Source of the DNA: [Clostridium] fimetarium
Lineage (GTDB): Bacteria > Bacillota > Clostridia > Lachnospirales > Lachnospiraceae
Length of the DNA stretch: 64,000 nucleotides
Direction of reading: 5' to 3'
NCBI RefSeq assembly: GCF_900111235.1
Contig: NZ_FOJI01000004.1
Span: 1 to 64,000, forward strand
Part shown: positions 34,894-44,171 of the stretch, one piece after another
How the letters are laid out: every line of letters begins with the position of its first letter
How positions within the stretch are numbered: position 1 is the stretch's first letter
The notes under the pieces: model-generated
The model's database searches: none
What the model was told of the DNA's origin: nothing
What the model saw: only the letters and a program-made list of their open reading frames with translations
Translations under genes and position numbers: made by a program

Positions 34894-35575
34894 AGTATTA
34901 ATTGTAGAAGACGAAGAAAGTATTGCAGAAATTGAAAAAGATTATTTGGAGTTAAGTGGATTTAGTGTAGTGATAGAAAAGGACGGAACTGTGGGTATGG
35001 CTAAAGCATTGGGAGAAGATTTTGATATCATAATTCTTGATCTGATGCTTCCTGGTTCAGATGGATTTGAAATATGCAAGCGTGTTAGAGAAGTTAAAAA
35101 TACGCCAATCATTTTAGTATCTGCGAAGAAAGAAGATATCGATAAAATCAGAGGGTTGGGACTTGGAGCTGATGATTATATTACAAAGCCATTTAGTCCA
35201 AGTGAATTAGTTGCCCGAGTGAAAGCACATTTATCAAGATATGACAGACTTGTAAGCACGTCAAAGAGCGATAATGAAATTGTTGAAATTCGTGGAATTA
35301 AAGTTGATAAAACAGCAAGAAGAGTATTTGTAAATGGAGAAGAACGAGTCTTTACTACGAAGGAATTTGATTTGCTCACATTTTTAGCACAAAATCCGAA
35401 TAGGGTATATACGAAAGATGAGCTGTTTAGAGAAATATGGGACATGGAATCAATCGGGGATATAGCGACAGTTACCGTTCACATTAAGAAAATCAGAGAA
35501 AAAATTGAATTTGATACTTCAAAACCACAGTATATTGAGACAATATGGGGTGTAGGATATCGCTTTAAAGTGTGA
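34886..35575 (+). CDS. OmpR/PhoB-family response regulator
   Basis: 229 aa. The receiver domain has acidic residues E8/D9 and phosphoacceptor D52 (IIILDLMLPGSDG), with lysine before proline at ITKPFSPSEL. The winged-helix output domain is 130-229 (VFTTKEFDLLTFLAQNP and VHIKKIREKIE). AAGGAGG precedes the start inside the kinase gene. The two genes make one operon; murA upstream is separated by a terminator, so a target cannot be inferred with confidence. Confidence 0.95.
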   Translation: MSKVLIVEDEESIAEIEKDYLELSGFSVVIEKDGTVGMAKALGEDFDIIILDLMLPGSDGFEICKRVREVKNTPIILVSAKKEDIDKIRGLGLGADDYITKPFSPSELVARVKAHLSRYDRLVSTSKSDNEIVEIRGIKVDKTARRVFVNGEERVFTTKEFDLLTFLAQNPNRVYTKDELFREIWDMESIGDIATVTVHIKKIREKIEFDTSKPQYIETIWGVGYRFKV

Positions 35576-35670
35576 AAAAAGTGAATCAAAGATATACTTA
35601 TAAGATTAGTGCCTGTGGCACAAACTTGTGATGTGTCTTGCTAAATCAAGCTAGAGTAATGAGGATAAGT

Positions 35671-36360
35671 ATGAATTTACAGATTATATATGAAGATGAT
35701 AAAATGTTCGTTTGCAACAAGCCAACAGGTGTTTTGGCTCAAAGTGGAAAGTCCTTTGATGTGGATATGGTAAGTGCCCTTATGACTTATCGCAAGAAGA
35801 AGGGCGAGGATACATTTGTTGGCGTTATTAACAGGTTAGACCGCCAAGTAAGTGGTCTTATGGTCTTTGCAAAAACAAAGGAAGAAGCGGCAGCACTGAA
35901 TAAGCTTATGCAAAAAAATGAATTTAATAAATATTATTATGCGGTAGTTTGTGGAAAACCAGTCAATGATAAAGGAAGTTTTGTTGATTATCTTTTGAAA
36001 GATGGTAAGGCCAATACGTCTACTGTTGTATCTAAAGATATCAAAGATGCAAAGCGTGCTGAACTAGAGTATGAAGTTATAAAAACCATTGTTGATGAGA
36101 ATACGGGCAAGAACTTAACTCTTGTTAAGATTCATCTAATTACAGGACGTCACCATCAGATTCGTGTACAGTTTGCAACTAGGGGACTAGTGCTTGAGGG
36201 CGATAGCAAATATGATGATACTGATAATTCTATACACAAGATTTGTGACGGTGCCACAAATGACTCAAATGGAATTGCACTTTGTGCTTATTCCCTTCAA
36301 ATTGGGAAACAAAAGTTTGAGATTAACCCAGAAGCGAGTATATTTAAATTATTTGCATAG
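35671..36360 (+). CDS. RluA-family pseudouridine synthase
   Basis: 229 aa, short for RluA family and lacking an S4 domain. The catalytic motif is VINRLDRQVSGLMVF (conserved Asp in RLD), with GRHHQIRVQFA downstream and an N-terminal NKPTGVLAQ strand. GAGG at 35661-35664 selects ATG 35671 over two upstream ATGs. The length resembles RluC-like stand-alone enzymes of Firmicutes that modify rRNA or tRNA; the exact target is unknown. Confidence 0.9.
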   Translation: MNLQIIYEDDKMFVCNKPTGVLAQSGKSFDVDMVSALMTYRKKKGEDTFVGVINRLDRQVSGLMVFAKTKEEAAALNKLMQKNEFNKYYYAVVCGKPVNDKGSFVDYLLKDGKANTSTVVSKDIKDAKRAELEYEVIKTIVDENTGKNLTLVKIHLITGRHHQIRVQFATRGLVLEGDSKYDDTDNSIHKICDGATNDSNGIALCAYSLQIGKQKFEINPEASIFKLFA

Positions 36361-36391
36361 ATAGATGTATAATCCGTTGTGGTACCGCTAA

Positions 36392-36417
36392 CAATATAAT
36401 CAATAATGATTGTATTG
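36392..36417 (+). promoter_or_regulatory. AU-rich hairpin just upstream of a ribosome binding site
   Basis: CAATATAATCA (36392-36402) pairs with TGATTGTATTG (36407-36417) with one G-U pair. The hairpin ends immediately before the AGGGTGA ribosome binding site of the YtvI-like gene, so its folding could tune initiation. No T run sits directly after it. Confidence 0.45.
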
Positions 36418-36429
36418 AGGGTGACTTTT

Positions 36430-37497
36430 ATGGATAGAGAGATTAAAAATAAACTAATTATGTTAGTAAGTGGAATCGGAGTTGCAGGAAGTGTATACTT
36501 AATATTTAAGTACATATTTCCAATTGTAGCTCCGTTTGTAATTGCATTTTTATTGGCATATGCAACTGAAAAATCTGCAAAGCGATTAAGTAAACGGTTT
36601 CGGGGAAATAAGATTATAGCTTCTAGTATTATTATGGTTGTACTTGCGGTTATTGTAATTTCAATTATTAGCTTTGTAAGTTATAGAGTATTTCTTGAGA
36701 CAAAATCATTTATTAATAAGTATGATTATTATATGGAAATGGCGAATGCAAAGGTAAGTGATGTCTGTAATAACCTGGATGGTTGGATGGGGATAAAGAG
36801 TGGTGACACCATCAAATTTTTAAATAATAATATGGATGGATTTATGACGAAATCAGAAGAAAACATGATTCCTACAATTGTGGATGGTTCTATTCCTCTG
36901 ATATTTAAAATTGTGACTTTTATTGCAGTGTTTTTTATAATACTTATGTCAGTTGTGTATATTAGTAAAGATTATGAAAAAATAAAGGAATGGCGTGAGC
37001 GCTCTATGTTTGCATCAGAAGTTAAGGTGATAACGGACAAGCTAGATGCTTTGACCAAAATTTATTTTAAGGTCCAATTGTTAATAATGCTATTGACGGC
37101 TATCATATGCGTTTTTGGATTTATACTAATTAAAAATCCCTATGCAATTGTATTGGGAATTATACTGGGATTGCTTGATGCATTACCTATGTTTGGTACG
37201 GGAACGGTGCTGATTCCATGGTGTATTATTTTGTTAGTTGCAGGGCATTTTTTCTCGGCGGCGGTACTATTTACAGTGTATATTATTACGTATTTGTTAA
37301 GAGAGTTTATGGAATCGAAGTTTATGGGTGATCGTTTAGGAATTGCCCCATTTACAATGATGGTCATTATTTACATGGGTCTTGTGCTATATGGGATACT
37401 GGGATTTATATTAGGACCAGTTTCTTACGTAATCATTAAAACAATTATACTTTACTTGAAAAGCCAACTTGAACGTGGTAAACTTAGTAAAATATGA
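36430..37497 (+). CDS. ytvI: YtvI-like AI-2E/PerM-family membrane protein
   Basis: About 355 aa. GAGGGTGA before ATG 36430 sets the start. Hydrophobic helices occur at ~12-50 (two), 62-85, 155-180, 205-270 (several) and 295-345, matching the AI-2E transporter/PerM topology. Conserved-looking GLLDALPMFGTGTVLIPW and AVLFTVYIITYLLREFMESK segments match the sporulation membrane protein YtvI group. The role in sporulation is known only genetically for the family. Flanked by a pseudouridine synthase and proS. Confidence 0.85.
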   Translation: MDREIKNKLIMLVSGIGVAGSVYLIFKYIFPIVAPFVIAFLLAYATEKSAKRLSKRFRGNKIIASSIIMVVLAVIVISIISFVSYRVFLETKSFINKYDYYMEMANAKVSDVCNNLDGWMGIKSGDTIKFLNNNMDGFMTKSEENMIPTIVDGSIPLIFKIVTFIAVFFIILMSVVYISKDYEKIKEWRERSMFASEVKVITDKLDALTKIYFKVQLLIMLLTAIICVFGFILIKNPYAIVLGIILGLLDALPMFGTGTVLIPWCIILLVAGHFFSAAVLFTVYIITYLLREFMESKFMGDRLGIAPFTMMVIIYMGLVLYGILGFILGPVSYVIIKTIILYLKSQLERGKLSKI

Positions 37498-37577
37498 CAG
37501 ATTGAAACATGGAAATATTATTTCTAGTAATTCAAATGGAATTTAATATTAAGAATTGATAAATAAGGAGATCTTAA

Positions 37578-39011
37578 ATGGCGGTGGATAGTAAGTTAGT
37601 AGAGGCGATTACTTCGATGGAAGTGGATTTTGCACAATGGTATACAGATGTTGTTAAAAAGGCGGAACTTATGGGCTATTCAAGCGTAAAGGGATGCATG
37701 ATATTTAAACCGTCAGGCTATGCGATTTGGGAAAATATTCAACATGAATTAGATAGACGTTTTAAAGAAGTAGGTGTAGAAAACGTGTATTTGCCAATGT
37801 TTATTCCAGAAAGCCTTCTTGAAAAAGAAAAAGATCATGTGAATGGATTTGCCCCAGAAGTTGCTTGGGTTACAATGGGTGGACTGAATCAATTACAGGA
37901 AAGACTCTGTATAAGACCTACATCAGAGACGCTTTTTTGCGACTTCTACAAAGATGAAATTCATTCCTATAGAGATTTACCTAAAATATATAATCAATGG
38001 TGTTCTGTTGTTCGTTGGGAAAAGGAAACAAGACCATTTCTTCGTTCAAGAGAATTCTTATGGCAAGAAGGACATACAGTCCATGCAACTGCACAGGAAG
38101 CTGAAGCTAGAACACAGCAGATGCTTAATTTGTATGCTGATTTTTGTGAGGAAGTTCTTGCAATGCCAGTTATTCGAGGTAGAAAAACAGATAAAGAAAA
38201 ATTTGCTGGAGCTGAATCAACCTATACAATTGAAGCACTTATGCATGATGGTAAGGGTCTTCAGTCAGGAACAAGCCATAACTTTGGGGATGGCTTTGCT
38301 AAGGCATTCGGTATTCAGTTTACAGATAAAGACAATACATTAAAATATGCACATCAGACTTCTTGGGGTATGTCAACTAGACTGATTGGCGGAATTATAA
38401 TGGTTCATGGTGATGACAGTGGTCTTGTACTTCCACCAAGAATTGCCCAAATTCAAGTTGTTATTATTCCTATTATGCAAAAAAAGGAAGGCGTTCTTGA
38501 AAAAGCTGCAGTTGTTAAGACTATGTTATCGGATTTTAGAGTTAAGGTTGATGACAGCGATAAGAGTCCAGGTTGGAAGTTCTCAGAACAAGAAATGCGT
38601 GGAATCCCAATTCGTATAGAAATGGGACCAAGAGATATTGAAGCGAACCAGGCAATTATTGTTAGAAGAGATACACGAGAAAAAATCACTGTATCATTTG
38701 ATGATTTGAAAGAAAAAGTTGGAGAAATCCTTGAAACGATGCAGATAGAGATGCTTGAAAGAGCAAAAGCACATAGAGATGCTCATACATTTGTGGCTGT
38801 TAACTATGAAGAGTTCAAAGAAATCGTTGCAACAAAGCCAGGATTTATTAAGGCAATGTGGTGCGGTGATCAAGCATGTGAAGACAAGATAAAGCAAGAA
38901 ACAACAGCTACTTCAAGATGTATGCCATTTGTGCAGGAGAAACTTTCTGATGTGTGCGTATGTTGCGGAAAACCAGCAAAATCAATGGTATATTGGGGTA
39001 AGGCTTATTAG
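37578..39011 (+). CDS. proS: prolyl-tRNA synthetase, archaeal/eukaryote-like short form
   Basis: 477 aa, without the inserted editing domain of the long bacterial type. Class II motifs: motif 2 in [20 protein letters not shown], motif 3 in [15 protein letters not shown], and a C-terminal zinc-type region with cysteines ([11 protein letters not shown] and [10 protein letters not shown]). This is the ProS type 3 found in archaea, eukaryotes and a subset of bacteria including many Clostridia. The ribosome binding site is AAGGAG before ATG 37578. I see no T-box leader in the 80-bp gap upstream. cca follows after one base. Confidence 0.96.
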   Translation: MAVDSKLVEAITSMEVDFAQWYTDVVKKAELMGYSSVKGCMIFKPSGYAIWENIQHELDRRFKEVGVENVYLPMFIPESLLEKEKDHVNGFAPEVAWVTMGGLNQLQERLCIRPTSETLFCDFYKDEIHSYRDLPKIYNQWCSVVRWEKETRPFLRSREFLWQEGHTVHATAQEAEARTQQMLNLYADFCEEVLAMPVIRGRKTDKEKFAGAESTYTIEALMHDGKGLQSGTSHNFGDGFAKAFGIQFTDKDNTLKYAHQTSWGMSTRLIGGIIMVHGDDSGLVLPPRIAQIQVVIIPIMQKKEGVLEKAAVVKTMLSDFRVKVDDSDKSPGWKFSEQEMRGIPIRIEMGPRDIEANQAIIVRRDTREKITVSFDDLKEKVGEILETMQIEMLERAKAHRDAHTFVAVNYEEFKEIVATKPGFIKAMWCGDQACEDKIKQETTATSRCMPFVQEKLSDVCVCCGKPAKSMVYWGKAY

Positions 39012-39012
39012 A

Positions 39013-40266
39013 ATGAAAAAAGAAAATATTTATGTAGATTTGCCGGAGAATGTAGTTAACATAATCTCAAAACTTGAGTCTGATGGAAATCAGGCTTATG
39101 CGGTCGGTGGATGTGTAAGGGATTCAGTTCTTAAACGTACGCCAGAGGATTGGGATATTACAACTTCCGCGGTTCCTCAGCAAGTGAAGGCTTTGTTCAA
39201 GCGTACTGTTGATACAGGAATAAAGCACGGCACAGTTACTATTATGATTGACAAAAGTGGATATGAAGTCACAACTTATCGTATTGACGGTGACTATGAG
39301 GATGGACGACATCCGAAATCAGTTGAATTTTCAGTCTGCTTGGAAGATGACCTAAAACGAAGAGACTTTACGATTAATGCTATGGCATATAATAATGCAA
39401 CGGGATTGGTTGATCAATTTAATGGAATTGACGATCTGAATAGTAAAATCATAAGGTGTGTAGGTAATCCCACTGATAGATTTTCAGAAGATGCACTTCG
39501 AATGATGCGTGCAATAAGATTTTCTGCACAATTAGGATTCTCTATTGAAGACCAAACCTATGCAGCTATTAAAGAACTAGCTGTTAATATTAATAAAGTA
39601 AGTCGCGAAAGAATTCATGTAGAGCTTAACAAGACTTTACTTTCAGACCATCCAGATTATATTATGATGATGTATGAAACAAGACTTACAAAACAAATAC
39701 TTCCTATAATAGATGTTGTTTTGTCAGGTAGGCGTAGCGTAGTAACACTTACAATGCTTAAAATTTCTCCCAAAGAGCTAGTTTTAAAATATGCAGCACT
39801 TCTAAATGATATTCCGGCGGATAAGGTTACAGAGACATTAAAAGACTTAAAACTTGATAATAATACTATATATACGGTAACGAAACTAGTAGAGTGTTCT
39901 AAATTGGTAATTCAGGAAAAAGAGCCGTCTGTGAGAGAAGCAATATATAAATATGGAAAAGATATTATTCCACTTATAATTTTGCATCAAGAAACTATTT
40001 TAAAGGCGAAGGAAATATCAACAGGAATAAAGATGACTGGTGGGAAAAATCATATAGCAGTATTGAAACGCCTTTACCAAGAAATTATGGATAGAGGAGA
40101 TTGTATATCTGTTAAGGATTTGAATGTGAATGGTTCTGACCTTATGGAATACGGTTTGAAGGGTCCAATAATTGGAGAAACTCTTGATGAATTGCTTCAT
40201 ATAGTCATGGAAAATCCTAAATTGAATGAAAAAGAAACATTAATTGCAATGATTGAAAATAGATAG
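39013..40266 (+). CDS. cca: CCA tRNA nucleotidyltransferase
   Basis: Adds or repairs the 3' CCA of tRNAs. About 417 aa from ATG 39013; a longer frame from 38929 overlaps proS without a ribosome binding site. Class II nucleotidyltransferase features: VGGCVRDSVLKRTPEDWDIT (G-G/V-R-D and DxD-type) and RRDFTINAMAYN, then the RMMRAIRFSAQLGF neck motif. No HD phosphatase domain is seen. Translation probably couples to proS through the shared junction. A terminator follows. Confidence 0.95.
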   Translation: MKKENIYVDLPENVVNIISKLESDGNQAYAVGGCVRDSVLKRTPEDWDITTSAVPQQVKALFKRTVDTGIKHGTVTIMIDKSGYEVTTYRIDGDYEDGRHPKSVEFSVCLEDDLKRRDFTINAMAYNNATGLVDQFNGIDDLNSKIIRCVGNPTDRFSEDALRMMRAIRFSAQLGFSIEDQTYAAIKELAVNINKVSRERIHVELNKTLLSDHPDYIMMMYETRLTKQILPIIDVVLSGRRSVVTLTMLKISPKELVLKYAALLNDIPADKVTETLKDLKLDNNTIYTVTKLVECSKLVIQEKEPSVREAIYKYGKDIIPLIILHQETILKAKEISTGIKMTGGKNHIAVLKRLYQEIMDRGDCISVKDLNVNGSDLMEYGLKGPIIGETLDELLHIVMENPKLNEKETLIAMIENR

Positions 40267-40285
40267 TATACATAAGGTATTTTTT

Positions 40286-40334
40286 ATCCCTCTCTCACAT
40301 ATTATTAGAAAGATATGTGGAGGGGGATTTTTTT
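40286..40334 (+). terminator. strong terminator whose 3' arm is the next gene's ribosome binding site
   Basis: CACATAT (40296-40302) pairs with ATATGTG (40313-40319), and the outer arm ATCCCTCT (40286-40293) pairs with AGGGGGAT (40321-40328) with one bulge, followed by seven T. It closes the proS-cca unit. The GGAGGGGGA of the 3' arm is the only Shine-Dalgarno for the gene starting at 40338. Confidence 0.85.
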
Positions 40335-40337
40335 GGA

Positions 40338-41339
40338 ATGAATGAAAAATCATTGAGTGTTTTAGAACAATACGATTTTAATGTCTACAAAACAAGTAGA
40401 GATCGTGGTGGAATCATTTTAAATACAAATCAAGGATTAAAATTATTATATGAATGCAATAAAGCAGAAACACATTATGAGCATGAAGATAAAATCACAC
40501 AAGCTCTCCTACAAACAGGGTTTGTTAATGTGGATACCTATTGTAGAAATAAAGAGGGAAAATTAATTGCCATTAGTGATGAAAATAGAAAGTATATTGT
40601 TAAAGATTGGTTTGATGGGCGTGAATGCGACATTATGAACCTAAGTGATGCTTGTGGGGCGGTAAGAACCTTGGCACAACTACATATAAACCTTAATACA
40701 TTGTCTTCCTCTAATGAAGATATGATGTCTGGTTTGGAATTTACAAGTAATGTGATTGATTATAATTTTCAATTTCTAAAAAAAACAAAGGAACTTAAGA
40801 TGGTTAATAACTATCTTCGAAATAAGAAAAAAAGGACAGAATTTGAACGTATTGCAAGAGATCATTTTCAGATGTTTTATGAAGAGGCGTTAAGAGCTAC
40901 TAAGATGATTGAGAATTTAAATTATAGTGAGAGGTTGGAAAATGCAAAGAGGACATCTGAGTTATGTCATGGCAACTATAGTTATCATAATGTTTTGTTT
41001 TCTAGTAGATGTATTGCAGTTACTAATTTTGATAGGTGTAAAATCAACAGTCAAATTTCTGATTTATATCAATTCATGCGTAAACTTCTTGAAAAAAACA
41101 ACTGGGATATAAAGCTCGCCTATAAAATGATTGAGGAGTATGATAATGTAAAGAAAATAAGCGATATAGATTTGCAGTTACTTGCAGTTTTGTTTGCATA
41201 TCCAGAAAAATTCTGGAAGATAATTAATTACTATTTCAATTCTAACAAATCCTGGATTCCAAGAAAAAGTATAGAAAAGCTCGAATTGGTTATTTCGCAG
41301 AATCCGTTACGTGAAAAATTTGTTGATACAATTGCATAA
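40338..41339 (+). CDS. CotS-like spore coat kinase-fold protein
   Basis: About 333 aa. The fold is that of aminoglycoside phosphotransferases/CotS: an N-lobe with KLLYECNKAETHYEHEDKI, a hinge KYIVKDWFDGRECD, and a catalytic-loop-like LCHGNYSYHNVLF (His-Gly...His-Asn), where the expected catalytic Asp of HGDYHxxN is replaced by Asn. This degenerate loop is common in CotS/YutH spore-coat proteins. The start ATG 40338 uses the terminator arm as ribosome binding site; a GTG at 40317 lies inside the hairpin and is rejected. Probably expressed in the mother cell during sporulation. Confidence 0.82.
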   Translation: MNEKSLSVLEQYDFNVYKTSRDRGGIILNTNQGLKLLYECNKAETHYEHEDKITQALLQTGFVNVDTYCRNKEGKLIAISDENRKYIVKDWFDGRECDIMNLSDACGAVRTLAQLHINLNTLSSSNEDMMSGLEFTSNVIDYNFQFLKKTKELKMVNNYLRNKKKRTEFERIARDHFQMFYEEALRATKMIENLNYSERLENAKRTSELCHGNYSYHNVLFSSRCIAVTNFDRCKINSQISDLYQFMRKLLEKNNWDIKLAYKMIEEYDNVKKISDIDLQLLAVLFAYPEKFWKIINYYFNSNKSWIPRKSIEKLELVISQNPLREKFVDTIA

Positions 41340-41421
41340 ACAGCGTCATTATGTTAAAATCGTTACTATATTCATTGTGATAACTTAATTAATGTACACT
41401 TGTACGAACAGAGGAAATATT

Positions 41422-42768
41422 ATGAAAATTACAAAAGAGCACTTAAATATAAAGGATATAAAATTAGTAGTTATATTATTGGTTTTGGTAATGGTAGCTG
41501 GATTGATGGCAGGGTGTAGTTCTTCAACTAAAAAATCAGCAGCAGTCCCAGGAAGCTCCATATTACCAATTTATAGTAAAACAAATTCTAGCACGGAAAA
41601 AACGAATAGTAATGAAATTAAAATGACGGGTGTACTCACATATTTGGATGCAACTAAACTAAAGATGCATTTTGTTGATGTTGAGTCTGGAAGTGAGTAC
41701 GAAGTCAATTATACAGGTGGTACTGATATTCAAAATAAGCATCAATCAATCATTGCATCATCTCAGATGGCTTTAGGTGATGTGTTTAATGTTGTATGCA
41801 ATAAGAGTGGAAAGGCACTTACCATATTTGAATCAAGTGATGTTTGGGAAAATTCAGGCATCACTAATTTTGGCGTTAATGAAGCATCACTTATTATGAC
41901 GATTGGCACTACAAACTACAAATATACAAGTAGTACTGTGACTTTATCTAATAACAGTAAAATAAATCCAAACGAGATAATGAGTCAAGATGTTTTAACT
42001 GTTCGTGGAATTGGGAAGACTATATATTCGGTAACGGTTGACAGAGGGCATGGATATGTAAGGTTTTCAGGATATAGTCCCTTTGTAGGGGGCTATGTTG
42101 ATATTGGAACTAAATTAATCCTTCTTGTTTCAGAAAATATGGTAGTCACGGCACCTGAAGGAGAATACAAGATTGCTATGCAGCTAGGAAGTTTACAAGG
42201 CTCAAAAACGGTTGTTATTCAAAGAGATAAAGATATTACTGTAGATTTTAGTGAGTATAAAGCAGAAGTGGTAAAAACGGGAGCAGTGCTATTCTCCGTT
42301 ACGCCTTCGAATGCGGTTATTTATATAGATGGTAGTCAGGTAGATTACAGCAAAGAATTACAACTTAATTATGGAAGTCATACAGTAATTCTAAAAGCGA
42401 ATAATTATACTACATATAGTGAAACATTTATTGTGAATTCGGTATATGAGAAGAAAATTATAGATATGGTATCGACATCTACAACCTCGACAAGATCAAC
42501 AAAATCAGCAACGACTGCAGATTTGACATCAGGATATTCGGTTAATATAAAATTGCCAGAGGGAGCTGCTGTTTATGTAGACAGTGTGTATATTGGAATT
42601 GTACCAGTTTCATTCACTAAGTCATCTGGAAATAAAGTGATTTCATTTACAAAATCAGGTTGTGCAACAAAGAGTTACACCATATCGATCGCGAATGCGA
42701 CTGGAGATTTGAATTATTCATTTCCAAATATGGAAGCTGAGACAGCGACAGTAAGTGCAACAAAATAA
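41422..42768 (+). CDS. PEGA-domain lipoprotein
   Basis: About 448 aa. The lipobox LMAGC lies after a hydrophobic signal (VVILLVLVMVAGLMAGC), predicting a cell-surface lipoprotein; GAGGAAA supports ATG 41422. The middle region is beta-rich (~60-270). A PEGA domain at ~285-345 (LFSVTPSNAVIYIDGSQVDY) is followed by a Ser/Thr-rich linker and a second PEGA-like repeat (~370-435, LPEGAAVYVDSVYIGIVPVS). PEGA domains are usually surface beta-sandwiches that may bind cell-wall or polysaccharide structures. It lies directly before the polysaccharide operon but has its own 3' end before that promoter. Confidence 0.88.
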   Translation: MKITKEHLNIKDIKLVVILLVLVMVAGLMAGCSSSTKKSAAVPGSSILPIYSKTNSSTEKTNSNEIKMTGVLTYLDATKLKMHFVDVESGSEYEVNYTGGTDIQNKHQSIIASSQMALGDVFNVVCNKSGKALTIFESSDVWENSGITNFGVNEASLIMTIGTTNYKYTSSTVTLSNNSKINPNEIMSQDVLTVRGIGKTIYSVTVDRGHGYVRFSGYSPFVGGYVDIGTKLILLVSENMVVTAPEGEYKIAMQLGSLQGSKTVVIQRDKDITVDFSEYKAEVVKTGAVLFSVTPSNAVIYIDGSQVDYSKELQLNYGSHTVILKANNYTTYSETFIVNSVYEKKIIDMVSTSTTSTRSTKSATTADLTSGYSVNIKLPEGAAVYVDSVYIGIVPVSFTKSSGNKVISFTKSGCATKSYTISIANATGDLNYSFPNMEAETATVSATK

Positions 42769-42775
42769 TTATCTG

Positions 42776-42804
42776 TTGAATAAGTTATAAAAAAAAGGTA
42801 TAAT
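42776..42804 (+). promoter_or_regulatory. promoter of the surface-polysaccharide operon
   Basis: TTGAAT (42776-42781), 17 bp, then a perfect TATAAT (42799-42804). Initiation near 42812 gives a ~75-nt leader before the aminotransferase gene. It is the first good promoter upstream of the long run of same-strand genes. Confidence 0.75.
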
Positions 42805-42885
42805 TTATAAAATATAGATAAAATTAACTAATATGATTGAACATAAGATTAGAATTTAGACAAGCGTAAGAGAGGCTTTAAAATT

Positions 42886-44145
42886 ATGAATATAAAAATG
42901 AATATTCCTTTTTCTCCTCCAGACATAACGGAAGAGGAAATTAATGCGGTTAGTGAGGTACTTCGTTCAGGATGGCTTACGACTGGACCTAAGACAAAAT
43001 CCCTAGAAAATGAAATTGCAATATATTGTCATACAAGTAAAGCTGTATGCTTGAATTCAGCAACGGCATGTGCAGAGATGGCGCTTCGTTTATTCGATAT
43101 AGGTGAAGGTGATGAAGTGATTGTCCCAGCCTATACCTATACAGCATCTGCAAGCGTTGTTTGCCACGTAGGCGCAAAATTAGTATTGGTAGATACGGCA
43201 CCAGGATCATATCATATTGATTACGATGCCCTAGAGATTGCAATCACAGAGAAGACAAAGGCGATTATTCCAGTTGATATAGCAGGAGTAATGGCAGATT
43301 ATAATAGAATCCTTGAAATCGTTGAGTCTAAGAAACACTTGTTCAAAGCGTCTAGCAAGATGCAGGCAGCACTTGGAAGAATTCTTGTGTTATCGGATTC
43401 CGCACATGGTTTTGGCGCAAGCAGACTTAAAAAAATGAGTGGGGAAGTTGCTGATTTTACGAGCTTTTCATTTCATGCAGTTAAGAATTTTACGACAGGA
43501 GAAGGCGGAGCCCTAGTTTGGAAAGATATAGTTGGAGTTGATAATGAAGAGATCTATAAGAAACTTATGCTTCTAACGCTTCACGGTCAATCAAAAGATG
43601 CACTAGCAAAGACTCAACTTGGTTCATGGGAATATGACATCGTAGCACCCTATTACAAATGTAATATGACTGATATAATGGCAGCTATTGGTTTGGTACA
43701 GATGAAACGTTATGAAGGGCTTTTGAAAAGACGGAAAGTCATTATAGAAGCTTACACAAGAGGCCTTGAAGGCGAAAATATTGAAGTTATTCAACATTTC
43801 AGTAATCTGACGGGGACAAGTACTATTTTGTGCAATAGTGGGGATAATGGAACGAATGATTGTTTTATATCTAGTGGACATTTGTATCTGGTACGTCTTA
43901 TTGGAAAAGATAGCACATACAGGAATGGCTTGATTACTAAAATGGCAGAAAATGGAGTTGCTACGAATGTCCATTACAAACCATTGCCTATGCATACAGC
44001 GTACAAAAATCTTGGATTTGATATAAATGATTATCCCAATGCCTATGCAATGTTTGAGAATGAAATCACATTACCCTTGAATACATGCCTTACAGATGAG
44101 CAAGTTCAGTATATTATTGATGTATTTAAGGAATGTAATAGATAA
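42886..44145 (+). CDS. DegT/DnrJ/EryC1/StrS-type sugar aminotransferase
   Basis: 419 aa PLP enzyme that aminates nucleotide-linked 4-keto sugars. The PLP lysine lies in SFHAVKNFTTGEGGALV. Other family motifs are SGWLTTGPKT, VIVPAYTYTASASVV and VLSDSAHGFGA. With the neighbouring 4,6-dehydratase and small sugar-phosphate transferase it resembles the PglE-PglF-PglC set that makes and transfers a bacillosamine-like sugar. An insertion around residues 145-180 makes it somewhat longer than PglE. First gene of the polysaccharide operon. Confidence 0.92.
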   Translation: MNIKMNIPFSPPDITEEEINAVSEVLRSGWLTTGPKTKSLENEIAIYCHTSKAVCLNSATACAEMALRLFDIGEGDEVIVPAYTYTASASVVCHVGAKLVLVDTAPGSYHIDYDALEIAITEKTKAIIPVDIAGVMADYNRILEIVESKKHLFKASSKMQAALGRILVLSDSAHGFGASRLKKMSGEVADFTSFSFHAVKNFTTGEGGALVWKDIVGVDNEEIYKKLMLLTLHGQSKDALAKTQLGSWEYDIVAPYYKCNMTDIMAAIGLVQMKRYEGLLKRRKVIIEAYTRGLEGENIEVIQHFSNLTGTSTILCNSGDNGTNDCFISSGHLYLVRLIGKDSTYRNGLITKMAENGVATNVHYKPLPMHTAYKNLGFDINDYPNAYAMFENEITLPLNTCLTDEQVQYIIDVFKECNR

Positions 44146-44171
44146 TAAAGAAATTGAATTGAGGATCCCTT

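Noticed and set aside
37498-37577. T-box riboswitch before proS
   Set aside because: The gap is only 80 bp and lacks the T-box sequence and specifier-loop architecture.
38929-39012. 28-residue N-terminal extension of the CCA-adding enzyme overlapping proS
   Set aside because: No ribosome binding site, and the extension reads out of frame through the conserved end of proS.
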